A stretch of DNA of 64,000 bases from Desulfofundulus luciae (lineage in GTDB: Bacteria > Bacillota > Desulfotomaculia > Desulfotomaculales > Desulfovirgulaceae). The stretch covers positions 62,001 to 126,000 of the forward strand of contig NZ_JAUSUX010000002.1 in assembly GCF_030813795.1 (NCBI RefSeq). The letters are read 5' to 3'. The first letter of the stretch is position 1. Each line of letters begins with the position of its first letter. A program made the translations under genes and the position numbers. Shown piece after piece: positions 17,292 to 25,029 of the stretch. Below the pieces are notes generated by a model, which did no database searches, had not been told where the DNA came from, and was given only the letters and a program-made list of their open reading frames with translations.

Positions 17292-18836
17292 ATGGTTGGA
17301 ACCGCCGCACCGGCCACGGAACGGTTGCGGGTCAACCAGGTGGTTAGCGAAGACACGCAACAGGTCGTGGTTCGCGGCAAAATCACCGTACCCGACCCGA
17401 AACCCGACGTGCAAAAAATCCTTTCCACAGATAAATCGGCAAGGATTAAAAAAGTTGAACTGGTTCCGGACAAGGCAATTGTGGAGGGGACCCTGACTCT
17501 GCAAATTGTTTACGTGGCCTTTGAACCCTCCCAGTCGGTACACCACATGCATCAGCAGCTCTCCTTCACCGCTTTTGTGGAACTTCCGGGGGCCAGGCCG
17601 GGCATGGATGTCACGGCCAGGGTTACGGTGGAAGATGTCAGCATCACCCGCAGTCCCGACGACCCCCGACAGTTTGATGTGACCGCTATCCTCAGTGTTT
17701 TTGTCAAAGTGACGGAGATGCAGGATGTGGATGTGGTTACCACATGTCCCTCAGGCGCCACCTGCGAGATGGATACCATTAAGGTGGCCAATGTGGTAGG
17801 CAGCGGGACCAGGCAAGTTATCGTCAGCGAGGAGTTTAACGTACCAGACGAAAAGCCGCCGGTAGAAAAAATCCTGGAAGTGGATGCCACCGCCGAAATT
17901 ACCGACAAGAAGATCATTAAAAATAAAGTCATCATTGACGGCACAGTGACCATCCAGGTGCTGTACGTGGCTGCCGAGCCCGACCAACCCGTCCACCAGC
18001 TCCACCGGACCTTCCGCTTCAGCGATTTTGTGGAGGTAACCGGGGCAAAACCGGATATGGATGTGCGGGTGGATGTCAAGGTGGAAAGTGCCGATGTGGA
18101 TATCCTGGACGGCGACCGGCTGCGGGCCGACGTGGTCTTGATGCTGACGGCCTTTGTTACCGAGCCCAGGCAGGTCAACGTCATTACGAAGATCACCGGT
18201 GTCCAGGCCACCATGACCAGGCTCAAGATTGATCATGTGGTGGGAGAGGACAGCACCCAGGTGGTGCTCCGGGATACCTTTGAGACTCCGGACCCCAAGC
18301 CCGATGTGGAGAAAATCATCGACGTTACCGTCCAGGAAGTCAAAGTGACCGAAACAAAAATTATTAATGATAAAGTGATCGTCCGCGGCTTTGTGGATGT
18401 ACACCTGGTTTATGTGGCCAAAAAGCCGGATCAAGCCGTCCACGCCCTGGAACGGCGGCTGAATTTCCGCACCTTTGTGGAGATTAAAGGTGCCCGGGAA
18501 GGCATGGACGTGGATGTGCGCCCGGTGGTGGAGTTTGTTTCCGCCGACGCCGGGGGGCCGAACGTCACCCTGGAAGTAGTGCTCAAGGTAGCGGTCAAGG
18601 TGACCGAGTCGCTGCAGCGGGATGTGGTTGTCTCCATTGCTCCCGCTCCTCCCGTGATCTGCCCGCCGGGGGAAACCATTGATTATGTCGTACAGCCCGG
18701 GGATACCTTCTGGAAAATTGCCCAGCGGTTTGGCACCACTGTGGAGGCAATCAAAACAGCCAACCCCACTAAAGATCCGCATAACCTCCAGCCCGGGGAT
18801 GTAATTAAGGTTCCCTGTCCCCCTGCCAAGGGTTAA
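17292..18836 (+). CDS. SPOCS-domain protein with C-terminal LysM
   Basis: A 514-residue protein built of three repeats of the SPOCS/DUF3794 domain, each opening with a (V/T)-x-D-x-x-x-P-(D/E)-x-K-P-(D/P)-V-x-K-I motif (near 17395, 17845 and 18290), followed by a LysM domain (DYVVQPGDTFWKIAQRFGT) that binds peptidoglycan-type glycans. Relatives are spore-coat or spore-surface morphogenetic proteins acting in the mother cell. No signal peptide is seen, as expected for a coat protein. The ATG at 17292 follows AAAGGAGGAG; an upstream TTG at 17214 would read through the promoter area. It is followed after 32 bases by a second SPOCS protein. Confidence 0.85.
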   Translation: MVGTAAPATERLRVNQVVSEDTQQVVVRGKITVPDPKPDVQKILSTDKSARIKKVELVPDKAIVEGTLTLQIVYVAFEPSQSVHHMHQQLSFTAFVELPGARPGMDVTARVTVEDVSITRSPDDPRQFDVTAILSVFVKVTEMQDVDVVTTCPSGATCEMDTIKVANVVGSGTRQVIVSEEFNVPDEKPPVEKILEVDATAEITDKKIIKNKVIIDGTVTIQVLYVAAEPDQPVHQLHRTFRFSDFVEVTGAKPDMDVRVDVKVESADVDILDGDRLRADVVLMLTAFVTEPRQVNVITKITGVQATMTRLKIDHVVGEDSTQVVLRDTFETPDPKPDVEKIIDVTVQEVKVTETKIINDKVIVRGFVDVHLVYVAKKPDQAVHALERRLNFRTFVEIKGAREGMDVDVRPVVEFVSADAGGPNVTLEVVLKVAVKVTESLQRDVVVSIAPAPPVICPPGETIDYVVQPGDTFWKIAQRFGTTVEAIKTANPTKDPHNLQPGDVIKVPCPPAKG

Positions 18837-18868
18837 TTTAACATGTTATCTCAAAGGAGGTAAGTCTA

Positions 18869-19948
18869 ATGCCCATCGAGTATGTCTATACCGAGCCGGA
18901 AGAGGTATTGTGCCTTAAGATCAAGGTGCCGGTGGTGCTGGCCGAGGAAGAGGTGCAGGTGCTGGTGGACAGCACCGTTACCCTGCCCGAGCTGGCCAAG
19001 AAGGTGGATCATATCGACGCCCGGGTGGAAGACCTGGAGGCCGAGCCGGTATTCATCCATGAGAGCATCAGCAACTGGTTCCCCAGGATCAATAATGAAT
19101 GGAAAAACCATTTCAAGGACATTGTCGGACGTGTAGCCGTAGTAAAAAAGGTTATTGTCAGCGGGGTGCTGCACAAGCAAATCTTTTATGTCAACAACAG
19201 GGATGAAGTAAAACATTTTGCCGAAAACGTACCCTTTACCAAGATGGTTGACCTCAAAGAACCCCAGGCCGTGCTCCGGGAAGACGATGTCATGGTGCAG
19301 TTTCCCAAGCCCAAGTTTGATATTACCTGGGAGCTGGTCCGGGCCAGCCGCCTGCACCAGACCGGCGTGATTATCGTGCGGATCAAGGTGGTGGAAGAGC
19401 GGCAGATCTTCGTGCAACTTTGCCCGACACCCGAACTCTGTCCTCCCGGCAACCTGCTGGAAGACCCGGGGTTTGAACAATGGGCGGGCAATGTGCCCAT
19501 CTTCTGGGGCGCCACGGCCAACGTCGCTTCCACCAGCATCGTTCACAGCGGCACCCTGGCTGCCGAACTGGGTGCTGCCAATCCTGCAAGTACGGCTGTC
19601 ATTTTCCAGACCGTGCGCCGGGGTATAGCTCCCGCCAGGGCTTACAGGCTGACCTTCTGGGCCCGGGAAAATGTTGCTCCCGTTACCCCCGTCAGTGCCT
19701 TCAACCTGGTGGCGGAGGTGCGCTTCTTTGACCGCAACGGTATGCAGATTGACGGGGCCATCCAGAGCATCGGCAGCGTGAACATCCCTGATAACAACTA
19801 CCAGCAGTTTACCCTGAACGTACCTGTTTCCCCCGCCGGTGCCCGTACCGCTCTGATTCGTTTCACCTTTAACCCGGCCACCGGAAACACCAACACGGTC
19901 AAGATCGATGATGCCAGCTTTGAGTGTATCGGGGGTTTCCCGGCCTGA
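18869..19948 (+). CDS. SPOCS-domain protein with carbohydrate-binding-module-like tail
   Basis: The N-terminal part (to about residue 190) contains one SPOCS-like domain (VSGVLHKQIFYVNNRDEVKHFAENVPFT). After CPPGNLLEDPGFEQW the C-terminal 160 residues look like a CBM4/9-type jelly roll, with the typical N-L-L-x-D-P-G-F-E opening and a final KIDDASFEC. This suggests a surface protein that binds polysaccharide, fitting a coat or exosporium location. It is probably co-expressed with the LysM-SPOCS gene. The ATG follows AAAGGAGG. Enzymatic activity is not apparent. Confidence 0.75.
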   Translation: MPIEYVYTEPEEVLCLKIKVPVVLAEEEVQVLVDSTVTLPELAKKVDHIDARVEDLEAEPVFIHESISNWFPRINNEWKNHFKDIVGRVAVVKKVIVSGVLHKQIFYVNNRDEVKHFAENVPFTKMVDLKEPQAVLREDDVMVQFPKPKFDITWELVRASRLHQTGVIIVRIKVVEERQIFVQLCPTPELCPPGNLLEDPGFEQWAGNVPIFWGATANVASTSIVHSGTLAAELGAANPASTAVIFQTVRRGIAPARAYRLTFWARENVAPVTPVSAFNLVAEVRFFDRNGMQIDGAIQSIGSVNIPDNNYQQFTLNVPVSPAGARTALIRFTFNPATGNTNTVKIDDASFECIGGFPA

Positions 19949-20073
19949 CATGGAAGTCAATTAATAACGGCTCTACAACAAAATAAAGCAAGTTAAAGGA
20001 TAAGCGCTATTTTGCATTTTCGACAAATAGAGCTGTTCACCACAGCTTTTCTTTTTGTCCACAGGAGGGAAAA

Positions 20074-20376
20074 ATGGTGTTCTTCAACACGCCCAAACTG
20101 ACCCAGCAATTGCAGGAGTTACAGGAAGAAGCCCGGCGGATTGTGGTTACGAAAGAGGCACCCCAGGGGGCATTGCGCCTGACAGTGAACGGGCTGCAGC
20201 AGGTGCTGGAGGTAAGTTTCGGCCCCACTGCTCCGGCTTTAATGGACCGGGGGGAACTGGCGGCGGTGGTCCGGGATACCTTTAACGAGGCCCTAGCCGA
20301 GGCCCGCAGGCAGCTGAAGGACGAAGTGGTCAAAATGACGGGGATAAACTTACCCCACCTGCCGGGACTTTTTTAG
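20074..20376 (+). CDS. YbaB/EbfC-like protein (divergent paralogue)
   Basis: 100 residues with the YbaB pattern: an N-terminal amphipathic helix (LTQQLQELQEEARRIVV), a central strand pair (GALRLTVNGLQQVLEVSFG) and a C-terminal helix (FNEALAEARRQLKDEVVKMTG). YbaB/EbfC dimers bind DNA in the nucleoid. The genome should also carry the standard ybaB beside recR, so this copy in a sporulation-linked cluster is probably specialised. ACAGGAGGG precedes the ATG. Its stop lies inside the ribosome-binding site of the next gene, so the two are translationally linked. Confidence 0.7.
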   Translation: MVFFNTPKLTQQLQELQEEARRIVVTKEAPQGALRLTVNGLQQVLEVSFGPTAPALMDRGELAAVVRDTFNEALAEARRQLKDEVVKMTGINLPHLPGLF

Positions 20377-20388
20377 GAGGGAGGTCAA

Positions 20389-20757
20389 ATGGGGGAAAAG
20401 GGGCAACATCAGGGTCTGGAGGCAACCCTTTTTCAGTTGCTGGAACAAAAAGGGCACTCAACGGATCCCCTCATTTTACTCAGCCTGGTGAACCTGATGG
20501 GGCTGATCAATCTCATGGGATACCGCTTCGGGATCCAGGGGCAGGAAGCAAAAGTGGAGGCCGGCGGAAAGGGTGTTGCCGGGTCTTCCCGGTCCGGCAA
20601 CCGGGAAACGCCTCCTCAGCTGGCCAATTTCCTTGGCAGCCTGCTGGGTCCATTAAACCCTCCCCGTTCCCCGGCAACACCTTCCACGGAAGGAAGTGCC
20701 CCGGTCTCAAATGAAGGACCTGCCGCCTCTTCCGGGGGAAAGCCGGCTAAAGACTGA
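20389..20757 (+). CDS. Small hydrophobic-core protein, copy A (unknown)
   Basis: 122 residues. The N-terminal half has a nonpolar segment, DPLILLSLVNLMGLINLMG, that closely matches DDTILMLGLLNLLGIVSLM in the product at 21534-22076, so the two are paralogues. The C-terminal half is a Pro/Ser/Gly-rich tail of low complexity. No enzyme motif is visible. The gene follows the YbaB-like gene by 12 bases with a GGAGGGAGG site. Its place beside SPOCS coat-type genes suggests a spore structural role, as inference only. Confidence 0.6.
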   Translation: MGEKGQHQGLEATLFQLLEQKGHSTDPLILLSLVNLMGLINLMGYRFGIQGQEAKVEAGGKGVAGSSRSGNRETPPQLANFLGSLLGPLNPPRSPATPSTEGSAPVSNEGPAASSGGKPAKD

Positions 20758-20781
20758 ACTTAAAACTGATAAATAAGAAAA

Positions 20782-20803
20782 GGGGTTCCTCGTGGGGAAC
20801 CCC
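20782..20803 (+). terminator. Hairpin between convergent genes
   Basis: An 8-bp GGGGTTCC / GGAACCCC stem between the plus-strand gene ending at 20757 and the minus-strand gene ending at 20813; it may serve both strands. Confidence 0.55.
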
Positions 20804-20812
20804 CAGGTATTT

Positions 20813-21124
20813 TTAGGGGTTTTTGTTTTCCGGCAGTTTGACGTCCGGAAACTGCACCTCATCCGGGGGCGCCGGTTCCGGGCCTACCTGGATGTCGGCG
20901 GGCAGAAGTGTGGCAGGCTGGCTTGAGCTCGCTCCTTCGGCCAGTTGCATCATGCTCACATGCAGCGCTTCCAATCCTGCACGCATGGTTTTAATGGCAT
21001 TCCGGGTGGCTTCAAGAAAAGAGGCCAACTGGCTTAAACGGTCTTCCATGTCCGATCTGGTGGATAACATGAGCAACAAGGGGATCGAAAGCGGGTGAAA
21101 CTGTCCACCGTAAAATTCCGGCAT
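20813..21124 (-). CDS. Small paralogous protein, copy B1 (unknown)
   Basis: 103 residues: a short N-terminal nonpolar segment (LSIPLLLMLSTRSD), a helical region (MEDRLSQLASFLEATRNAIKTMRAGLEALH) and an acidic, proline-rich tail. The first 55 residues align with the product at 21198-21413, so these are paralogues. The start has a perfect AGGAGG site on the minus strand. No family is recognised. It lies between genes of the other paralogous pair and is probably part of the same structure or process. Confidence 0.6.
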   Translation of the reverse strand: MPEFYGGQFHPLSIPLLLMLSTRSDMEDRLSQLASFLEATRNAIKTMRAGLEALHVSMMQLAEGASSSQPATLLPADIQVGPEPAPPDEVQFPDVKLPENKNP

Positions 21125-21197
21125 TACAAAACCTCCTTTCCCTGTTTATACCAATTCTATGTTTGTTGCCTTAAAGTGACACTATTTTCCAAAAAAG

Positions 21198-21413
21198 TTA
21201 TTCCCGGCCCACCTGGCTTGAAGGGTTTACCAGACTTGCCTGGAAGGTTTCCATTCCACTGCGGAATATTTGTACTGATTGCTGGGTGGCATGGAGCAGC
21301 GAAGCCAACTGGGCTAATTGTTGTTCCACGTTTGGCCTGGTGGAAAGTATCAAAAGGATAAGAATTAGAAACAGGGTGAAGGGGTTATTGGGCTGGAGCG
21401 CCTGGTTAGCCAC
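21198..21413 (-). CDS. Small paralogous protein, copy B2 (unknown)
   Basis: 71 residues with LILILLILSTRPNVEQQLAQ followed by LASLLHATQQSVQIFRSGMETF, matching copy B1 over most of its length but lacking the acidic tail. The nonpolar stretch could be membrane-associated. The GTG at 21413 follows AAAGGAGG. It is divergent from copy A2 at 21534, with a 120-base shared upstream region, and co-directional with B1 after 73 bases. Confidence 0.6.
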   Translation of the reverse strand: MANQALQPNNPFTLFLILILLILSTRPNVEQQLAQLASLLHATQQSVQIFRSGMETFQASLVNPSSQVGRE

Positions 21414-21533
21414 CTTTTAATTCCTCCTTTCGCAATGTTTTTCTAAGTTATACTACGTCGTAAAAGCCTATCCGGTGACAGCAACTTTTGCGCAGGAGGT
21501 GAATATACCTGATAGAGGAAGGGGGATTAATGA

Positions 21534-22076
21534 ATGGCCGAAGAAAAGGCAATGGGACATAATCTGGAACATATACTTTTTTCTTTGCTGGATTATCAAT
21601 CAAAACAGGGAGCAACCCATGACGACACCATACTGATGCTCGGGCTTTTGAACCTGCTGGGGATCGTGAGCTTGATGAATAAGCAAATGGGCGGCGTAGT
21701 TTCCCGGGCGGCAATGGCGGGTCCCAATCCCATGCTCAATACCCTTTTGCAGATGATGGGCGGCATGCCGGGCGGCCCGCCGCCGGGTCAACCGCCTCCA
21801 CCGGAGCAGAATGCCCCTCCTTTACCGCTAAACCCGGCCCTGCTGATGGCGCTGATGAACCAGCAGCCGGGGCAGGGGCCCGATCCGGCCATGTTGCTCA
21901 GCCTTTTGGGCAGCATGATGAGCGGTCAGGGGGCACCACCCCGGCGGTCGCCGCCGGCAGTTCCGGCATCCATGGATGCAAAGAAAACCGTTTCTCCTCC
22001 CGCTTCCCCCCCTGCCGGGGGTGTGGTGAAATGGGGGTCACAGCTGGAAAAAGAAAAGCGGGCTGGTGCTAAATAA
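21534..22076 (+). CDS. Small hydrophobic-core protein, copy A2 (unknown)
   Basis: 180 residues. The segment DDTILMLGLLNLLGIVSLM (about residues 25-45) matches copy A at 20389-20757. The rest is rich in Met, Pro and Gly, with NPMLNTLLQMMGGMPGG and two further leucine/methionine-rich stretches (LNPALLMALMNQQPG, PAMLLSLLGSMMSG) that look like an internal repeat. Such Pro/Gly/Met-rich proteins are often structural. No known family. The ribosome-binding site is GGAAGGGGG. It ends at a strong terminator. Confidence 0.6.
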   Translation: MAEEKAMGHNLEHILFSLLDYQSKQGATHDDTILMLGLLNLLGIVSLMNKQMGGVVSRAAMAGPNPMLNTLLQMMGGMPGGPPPGQPPPPEQNAPPLPLNPALLMALMNQQPGQGPDPAMLLSLLGSMMSGQGAPPRRSPPAVPASMDAKKTVSPPASPPAGGVVKWGSQLEKEKRAGAK

Positions 22077-22078
22077 GG

Positions 22079-22117
22079 ACGGCCGGCTCCTCAGGGGGCC
22101 GGCCGTACATATTTTTT
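22079..22117 (+). terminator. Rho-independent terminator
   Basis: ACGGCCGGC / GCCGGCCGT stem with an 11-base loop, followed by a T-run at 22112-22117. Confidence 0.8.
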
Positions 22118-22255
22118 GCCCCGGGGAAGAACATTAACAACGGAGACGTTCACGGCGCCTTTTTTAGAGCGCAAGGTGAAAACGGTTTGCGAAGGAGCTT
22201 TGGACCCATATATAAGTTTGGATCGTATCAAAATTATCAGGGGGGTTTAAGGATT

Positions 22256-22477
22256 ATGGGGGATTCCGTCACGACCACTTTTCGGGTGGGCGGGTTGTGG
22301 GACGAGCAGGGTAGTAAAGAAGTTGAGCATAACCTGATCCAGCTCGATGGGGTGGAAGAGGTGCGCGTTTTCCTGGAAAATGGTACCGTGGACGTGCGTT
22401 ACGATCCGGAGGTCATTCGCCGGGAATACCTGGAACGCACGCTGGACTCCCTGGGCTACTCGCCGTACGTGCGCTGA
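22256..22477 (+). CDS. HMA-fold protein lacking the CxxC metal site
   Basis: 73 residues with the ferredoxin-like heavy-metal-associated fold: TTTFRVGGLWDEQGSKEVEHNL, LDGVEEVRVFLENGTVDVRYDPEVI and LERTLDSLGY. The usual M-x-C-x-x-C loop reads VGGLWDEQG, so copper-type binding by two cysteines is not possible. It may bind another metal weakly or act as a protein-interaction module. The ATG at 22256 follows a GGGGGG site; the longer frame from 22187 has no ribosome-binding site. Confidence 0.65.
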   Translation: MGDSVTTTFRVGGLWDEQGSKEVEHNLIQLDGVEEVRVFLENGTVDVRYDPEVIRREYLERTLDSLGYSPYVR

Positions 22478-22582
22478 ACCATTCTCATCAACCGGCGAGT
22501 CCGGTCCGGGCGGGCTAAAGGTGCGCGGGCTTGAGGACCGGCGTACCAGCGCTAAAAATATGCAGGTGGGGGGTATGACTGG

Positions 22583-23029
22583 TTGAGCGTTAGATTACTG
22601 GCCCTGGCTATTGCTGCCCTCTCCGGAGTGACCATGGCCGTGCAGGGGTCTTTAAATGCGGCCCTGGGCAAGGTGATCGGATTGCTGGAAACCACCTTTG
22701 TGGTTCACCTGGTGGGTTTAGCTCTGGTAGCAGTGCTTTTGTTTGGCTTTCGCCTTGGGGACGGCCGGCTGGCCGACTACACCCAGGCGCCGTGGTATTA
22801 TTACCTGGGTGGTATCCTTGGGGTTGTGATCGTTTATCTGGTAATGCGCAGCATTCCCAGGGTGGGAGTGGCTCCGGCCACCACGGCGATTATTATTGGG
22901 CAAGTGCTAACCGCCAGCTTAATTGATCACCTGGGTCTGTTCGGCCTGGAAAAGCTTCCCTTTACCTGGCACCGTGTGGTGGGCACCATGCTCATGGCCG
23001 GGGGAGCGTGGTTTTTGTTAAAAAAATAG
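22583..23029 (+). CDS. YdcZ-type DMT family membrane protein (DUF606)
   Basis: 148 residues with about five hydrophobic helices, starting RLLALAIAALSGVTMAVQGSLNAALGK, a hallmark opening of the YdcZ/DUF606 family of small drug/metabolite transporters; APATTAIIIGQVLTASLIDHLG is also typical. It should sit in the cytoplasmic membrane; the substrate is unknown. The TTG start at 22583 follows a GGTGGGGGG site. Its last 12 bases overlap the 3' end of the convergent ZIP-family gene. Confidence 0.75.
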   Translation: MSVRLLALAIAALSGVTMAVQGSLNAALGKVIGLLETTFVVHLVGLALVAVLLFGFRLGDGRLADYTQAPWYYYLGGILGVVIVYLVMRSIPRVGVAPATTAIIIGQVLTASLIDHLGLFGLEKLPFTWHRVVGTMLMAGGAWFLLKK

Positions 23030-23746
23030 GTTCAGGAAGAACACCAGGACAATTCCCCCAAAAAGTCCCAGATAGGCCATGGGCGGGTGCAGGCGCAGGC
23101 ATTCTGGCAGCAGTTTCGCTTTAACGATGTAGGCCATGGCCCCCGCGGCCAGGGCCAGCAGGGAAGAAAGAAAGGCCGGGGAGGCCTTAATCAACAGCAG
23201 GCCCAGCCAGCAGCCGAAAGGAGTAACCAGGCTTACCAGGCCGTTTAAGGCCAGCACCTGCCCCGGGGCAAGCCCCCCAGCCGACAGGGGGGCGGCGGTG
23301 GCCATGCCTTCGGGGATGTTGTGCAGGGCGATGGCCAGGGCCAGCAGGGGGCCCAGGTGGGCGGGTTCGCCAAACCCGGCGGCAATGGCCAGCCCTTCCG
23401 GCAAATCATGCAGGGCAATGCCTGCGGCAATGAGGTAGCCCATTTTTAAATACCGGTAATCGTGGACACAGGCCCGGTTTTCCGGGCTAAAAATAAGGTC
23501 CAGGGCAGTCATCAATAAAGGGCCGGCGGCAAATCCCAGGATAGCCTGGAGTAAATTTCCGTATGTCAATGCTGCCGGGATTAAATCCAGGAGCACCACC
23601 GCCAGCATTACTCCCGCCGCCAGCCCCAGAAAAAAGGAAAAGGATCGCTGCCCCGGACGGTCCCAGATCAGCACCAGCGCTGCGCCCAGGCAGGTGCTCA
23701 AACCGGCAAAAAGGGCCATTAACAGTACCGCAACCAAAATATTCAC
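23018..23746 (-). CDS. ZIP-family metal transporter
   Basis: 242 residues and about eight membrane helices. The metal-binding motifs HDLPEG and HNIPEG in neighbouring helices are diagnostic of ZIP (ZupT-like) transporters, which bring zinc or other divalent cations into the cell. The long His-rich cytoplasmic loop of some ZIP proteins is absent. It is transcribed toward the YdcZ-type gene, sharing 12 bases at the 3' ends. Confidence 0.88.
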   Translation of the reverse strand: MNILVAVLLMALFAGLSTCLGAALVLIWDRPGQRSFSFFLGLAAGVMLAVVLLDLIPAALTYGNLLQAILGFAAGPLLMTALDLIFSPENRACVHDYRYLKMGYLIAAGIALHDLPEGLAIAAGFGEPAHLGPLLALAIALHNIPEGMATAAPLSAGGLAPGQVLALNGLVSLVTPFGCWLGLLLIKASPAFLSSLLALAAGAMAYIVKAKLLPECLRLHPPMAYLGLFGGIVLVFFLNLFF

Positions 23747-23887
23747 CTGCCAGATCGAGTTCCCGGGATGTAATTTAAAATGTGGGCGGCAACTGTCATT
23801 TCGGAAGGGCAGAATGGATGAGCGCCGCCCAAAGTTTTTCCACTGCTAAATTATATTAATTCTGGCAGGTGGATAATACCAGAGGTA

Positions 23888-24436
23888 TTAAATGGCTGAT
23901 TGGGAGCCTGGAAGGACTATCACCTGCCCGGGGTAGATTTCATGGGGGTTGGCCAGGCTGTTCAATTCAATGAGGGTAGAAAGGGGTACGTCAAAGCGGC
24001 GGGCAATCTGCCACAGGGTGTCCCCCGGCTGGATCACGTATGTTTCCCCGGGGGCGCTCTGGGCAACGTTTGCCCCCGTTACAATGCGTACAGGGGTGCC
24101 GATTTGCACCTGGGGGAAGAGTTCCTCAATGTGGTGGTTGTACATGCGGATACAGCCGTTGGAAACGGCCTTGCCAATGGAACCGGGGTTATTTGTCCCG
24201 TGAATGCCGTAATTACCGCCGGGAATATCCAGCCCCATCCAGCGGGTACCCAGTACCCCGCCGGGGTTGAGCATTTTGTTTACCACGTGGTAGTCCCCGG
24301 TGGGTGTGGGAGTTTCCGGCTTGCCCACGGCCACCGGGTAGGTGCGCACCAGGGTATCGCCCTGGAAATGATGCAGCCGCCTGAGGGCCGTTTCTACCAG
24401 CAGGTGGGTACCGGCAGTGACTCCTTTGCCTGACAT
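23888..24436 (-). CDS. L,D-transpeptidase (YkuD) with C-terminal LysM
   Basis: The catalytic domain carries the L,D-transpeptidase signature HGTNNPGSIGKAVSNGCIRM with the active-site cysteine. A LysM domain (YVIQPGDTLWQIARRFDVP) at the C-terminus would hold it on peptidoglycan. In Bacillus YkuD the LysM is N-terminal, so the order here is reversed. It cross-links peptidoglycan in the wall or spore cortex. The ATG at 24436 with GAGGAGGGG upstream is preferred; the longer frame starting at 24535 has no ribosome-binding site. No signal peptide is seen, as in YkuD. Confidence 0.85.
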   Translation of the reverse strand: MSGKGVTAGTHLLVETALRRLHHFQGDTLVRTYPVAVGKPETPTPTGDYHVVNKMLNPGGVLGTRWMGLDIPGGNYGIHGTNNPGSIGKAVSNGCIRMYNHHIEELFPQVQIGTPVRIVTGANVAQSAPGETYVIQPGDTLWQIARRFDVPLSTLIELNSLANPHEIYPGQVIVLPGSQSAI

Positions 24437-24733
24437 ATTTGTCGCCCCTCCTCGTAATCCCGGAATTTGCACCTCCACATCATGATATGAAGGGGCGATG
24501 GATTTTGATTTAACCACATTTTCAGGGTCAGTCATGCGACGGCAAAAGAAATTCCCGCTAACTTGTGGAGGAAGATTCTTAAATACCAGTTAAAAATAAC
24601 CGAAGAGGAATTCTGGAAGTCTTTATAGAGCTGTCCGCGGGAACCGGGCTTTTTATTTTTTCGAGAAACGCCGGAAATCAACGAATCCCTGATATAACTG
24701 AATTTTTAGCAATAGAAGCCCGGATAACTTTAG

Positions 24734-25009
24734 TCAGGAGAGGTTCAATTTCTTCTCCGTCCTGTATACCCAGGCAATGATCTCAGCCACCACCTGGTAT
24801 AACCCGGGCGGTATTTCCTGGCCGGCACCCAGGCCGGTGAGGGTCAGGGCCAGCTCCGCATTGTGGTAAACGGGCACATTGTTTTCCCGGGCCAGTTTTT
24901 CAATTATTTCGGCTAATTGCCCGCGACCGGCGGCCACCACCCGGGGAGCGGTATCCTTTTCCGGGTCATAGGCCAGGGCTGCGGCGGCCTTAGGTTTATC
25001 CTGGGACAT
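24734..25009 (-). CDS. FlhB C-terminal-domain homologue (YlqH type)
   Basis: 91 residues matching only the cytoplasmic C-terminal domain of FlhB: ALAYDPEKDTAPRVVAAGRG, PVYHNAELALTLTGLGAGQEIPPGLYQVVAEIIAWVY. The N-P-T-H self-cleavage motif of full FlhB is missing. Stand-alone proteins of this type (Bacillus YlqH) occur next to a FliK-like gene, as here. It may regulate or substitute for part of the flagellar type III export switch. It starts 21 bases after the FliK-like gene ends and is co-transcribed with it. Confidence 0.8.
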   Translation of the reverse strand: MSQDKPKAAAALAYDPEKDTAPRVVAAGRGQLAEIIEKLARENNVPVYHNAELALTLTGLGAGQEIPPGLYQVVAEIIAWVYRTEKKLNLS

Positions 25010-25029
25010 GGCGGCAGCTCCTTTCGCTT

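Noticed and set aside
17751-18782. Long minus-strand ORF opposite the SPOCS-LysM gene
   Set aside because: It is a shadow of the repetitive plus-strand coding sequence; the translation has no family and no start site.
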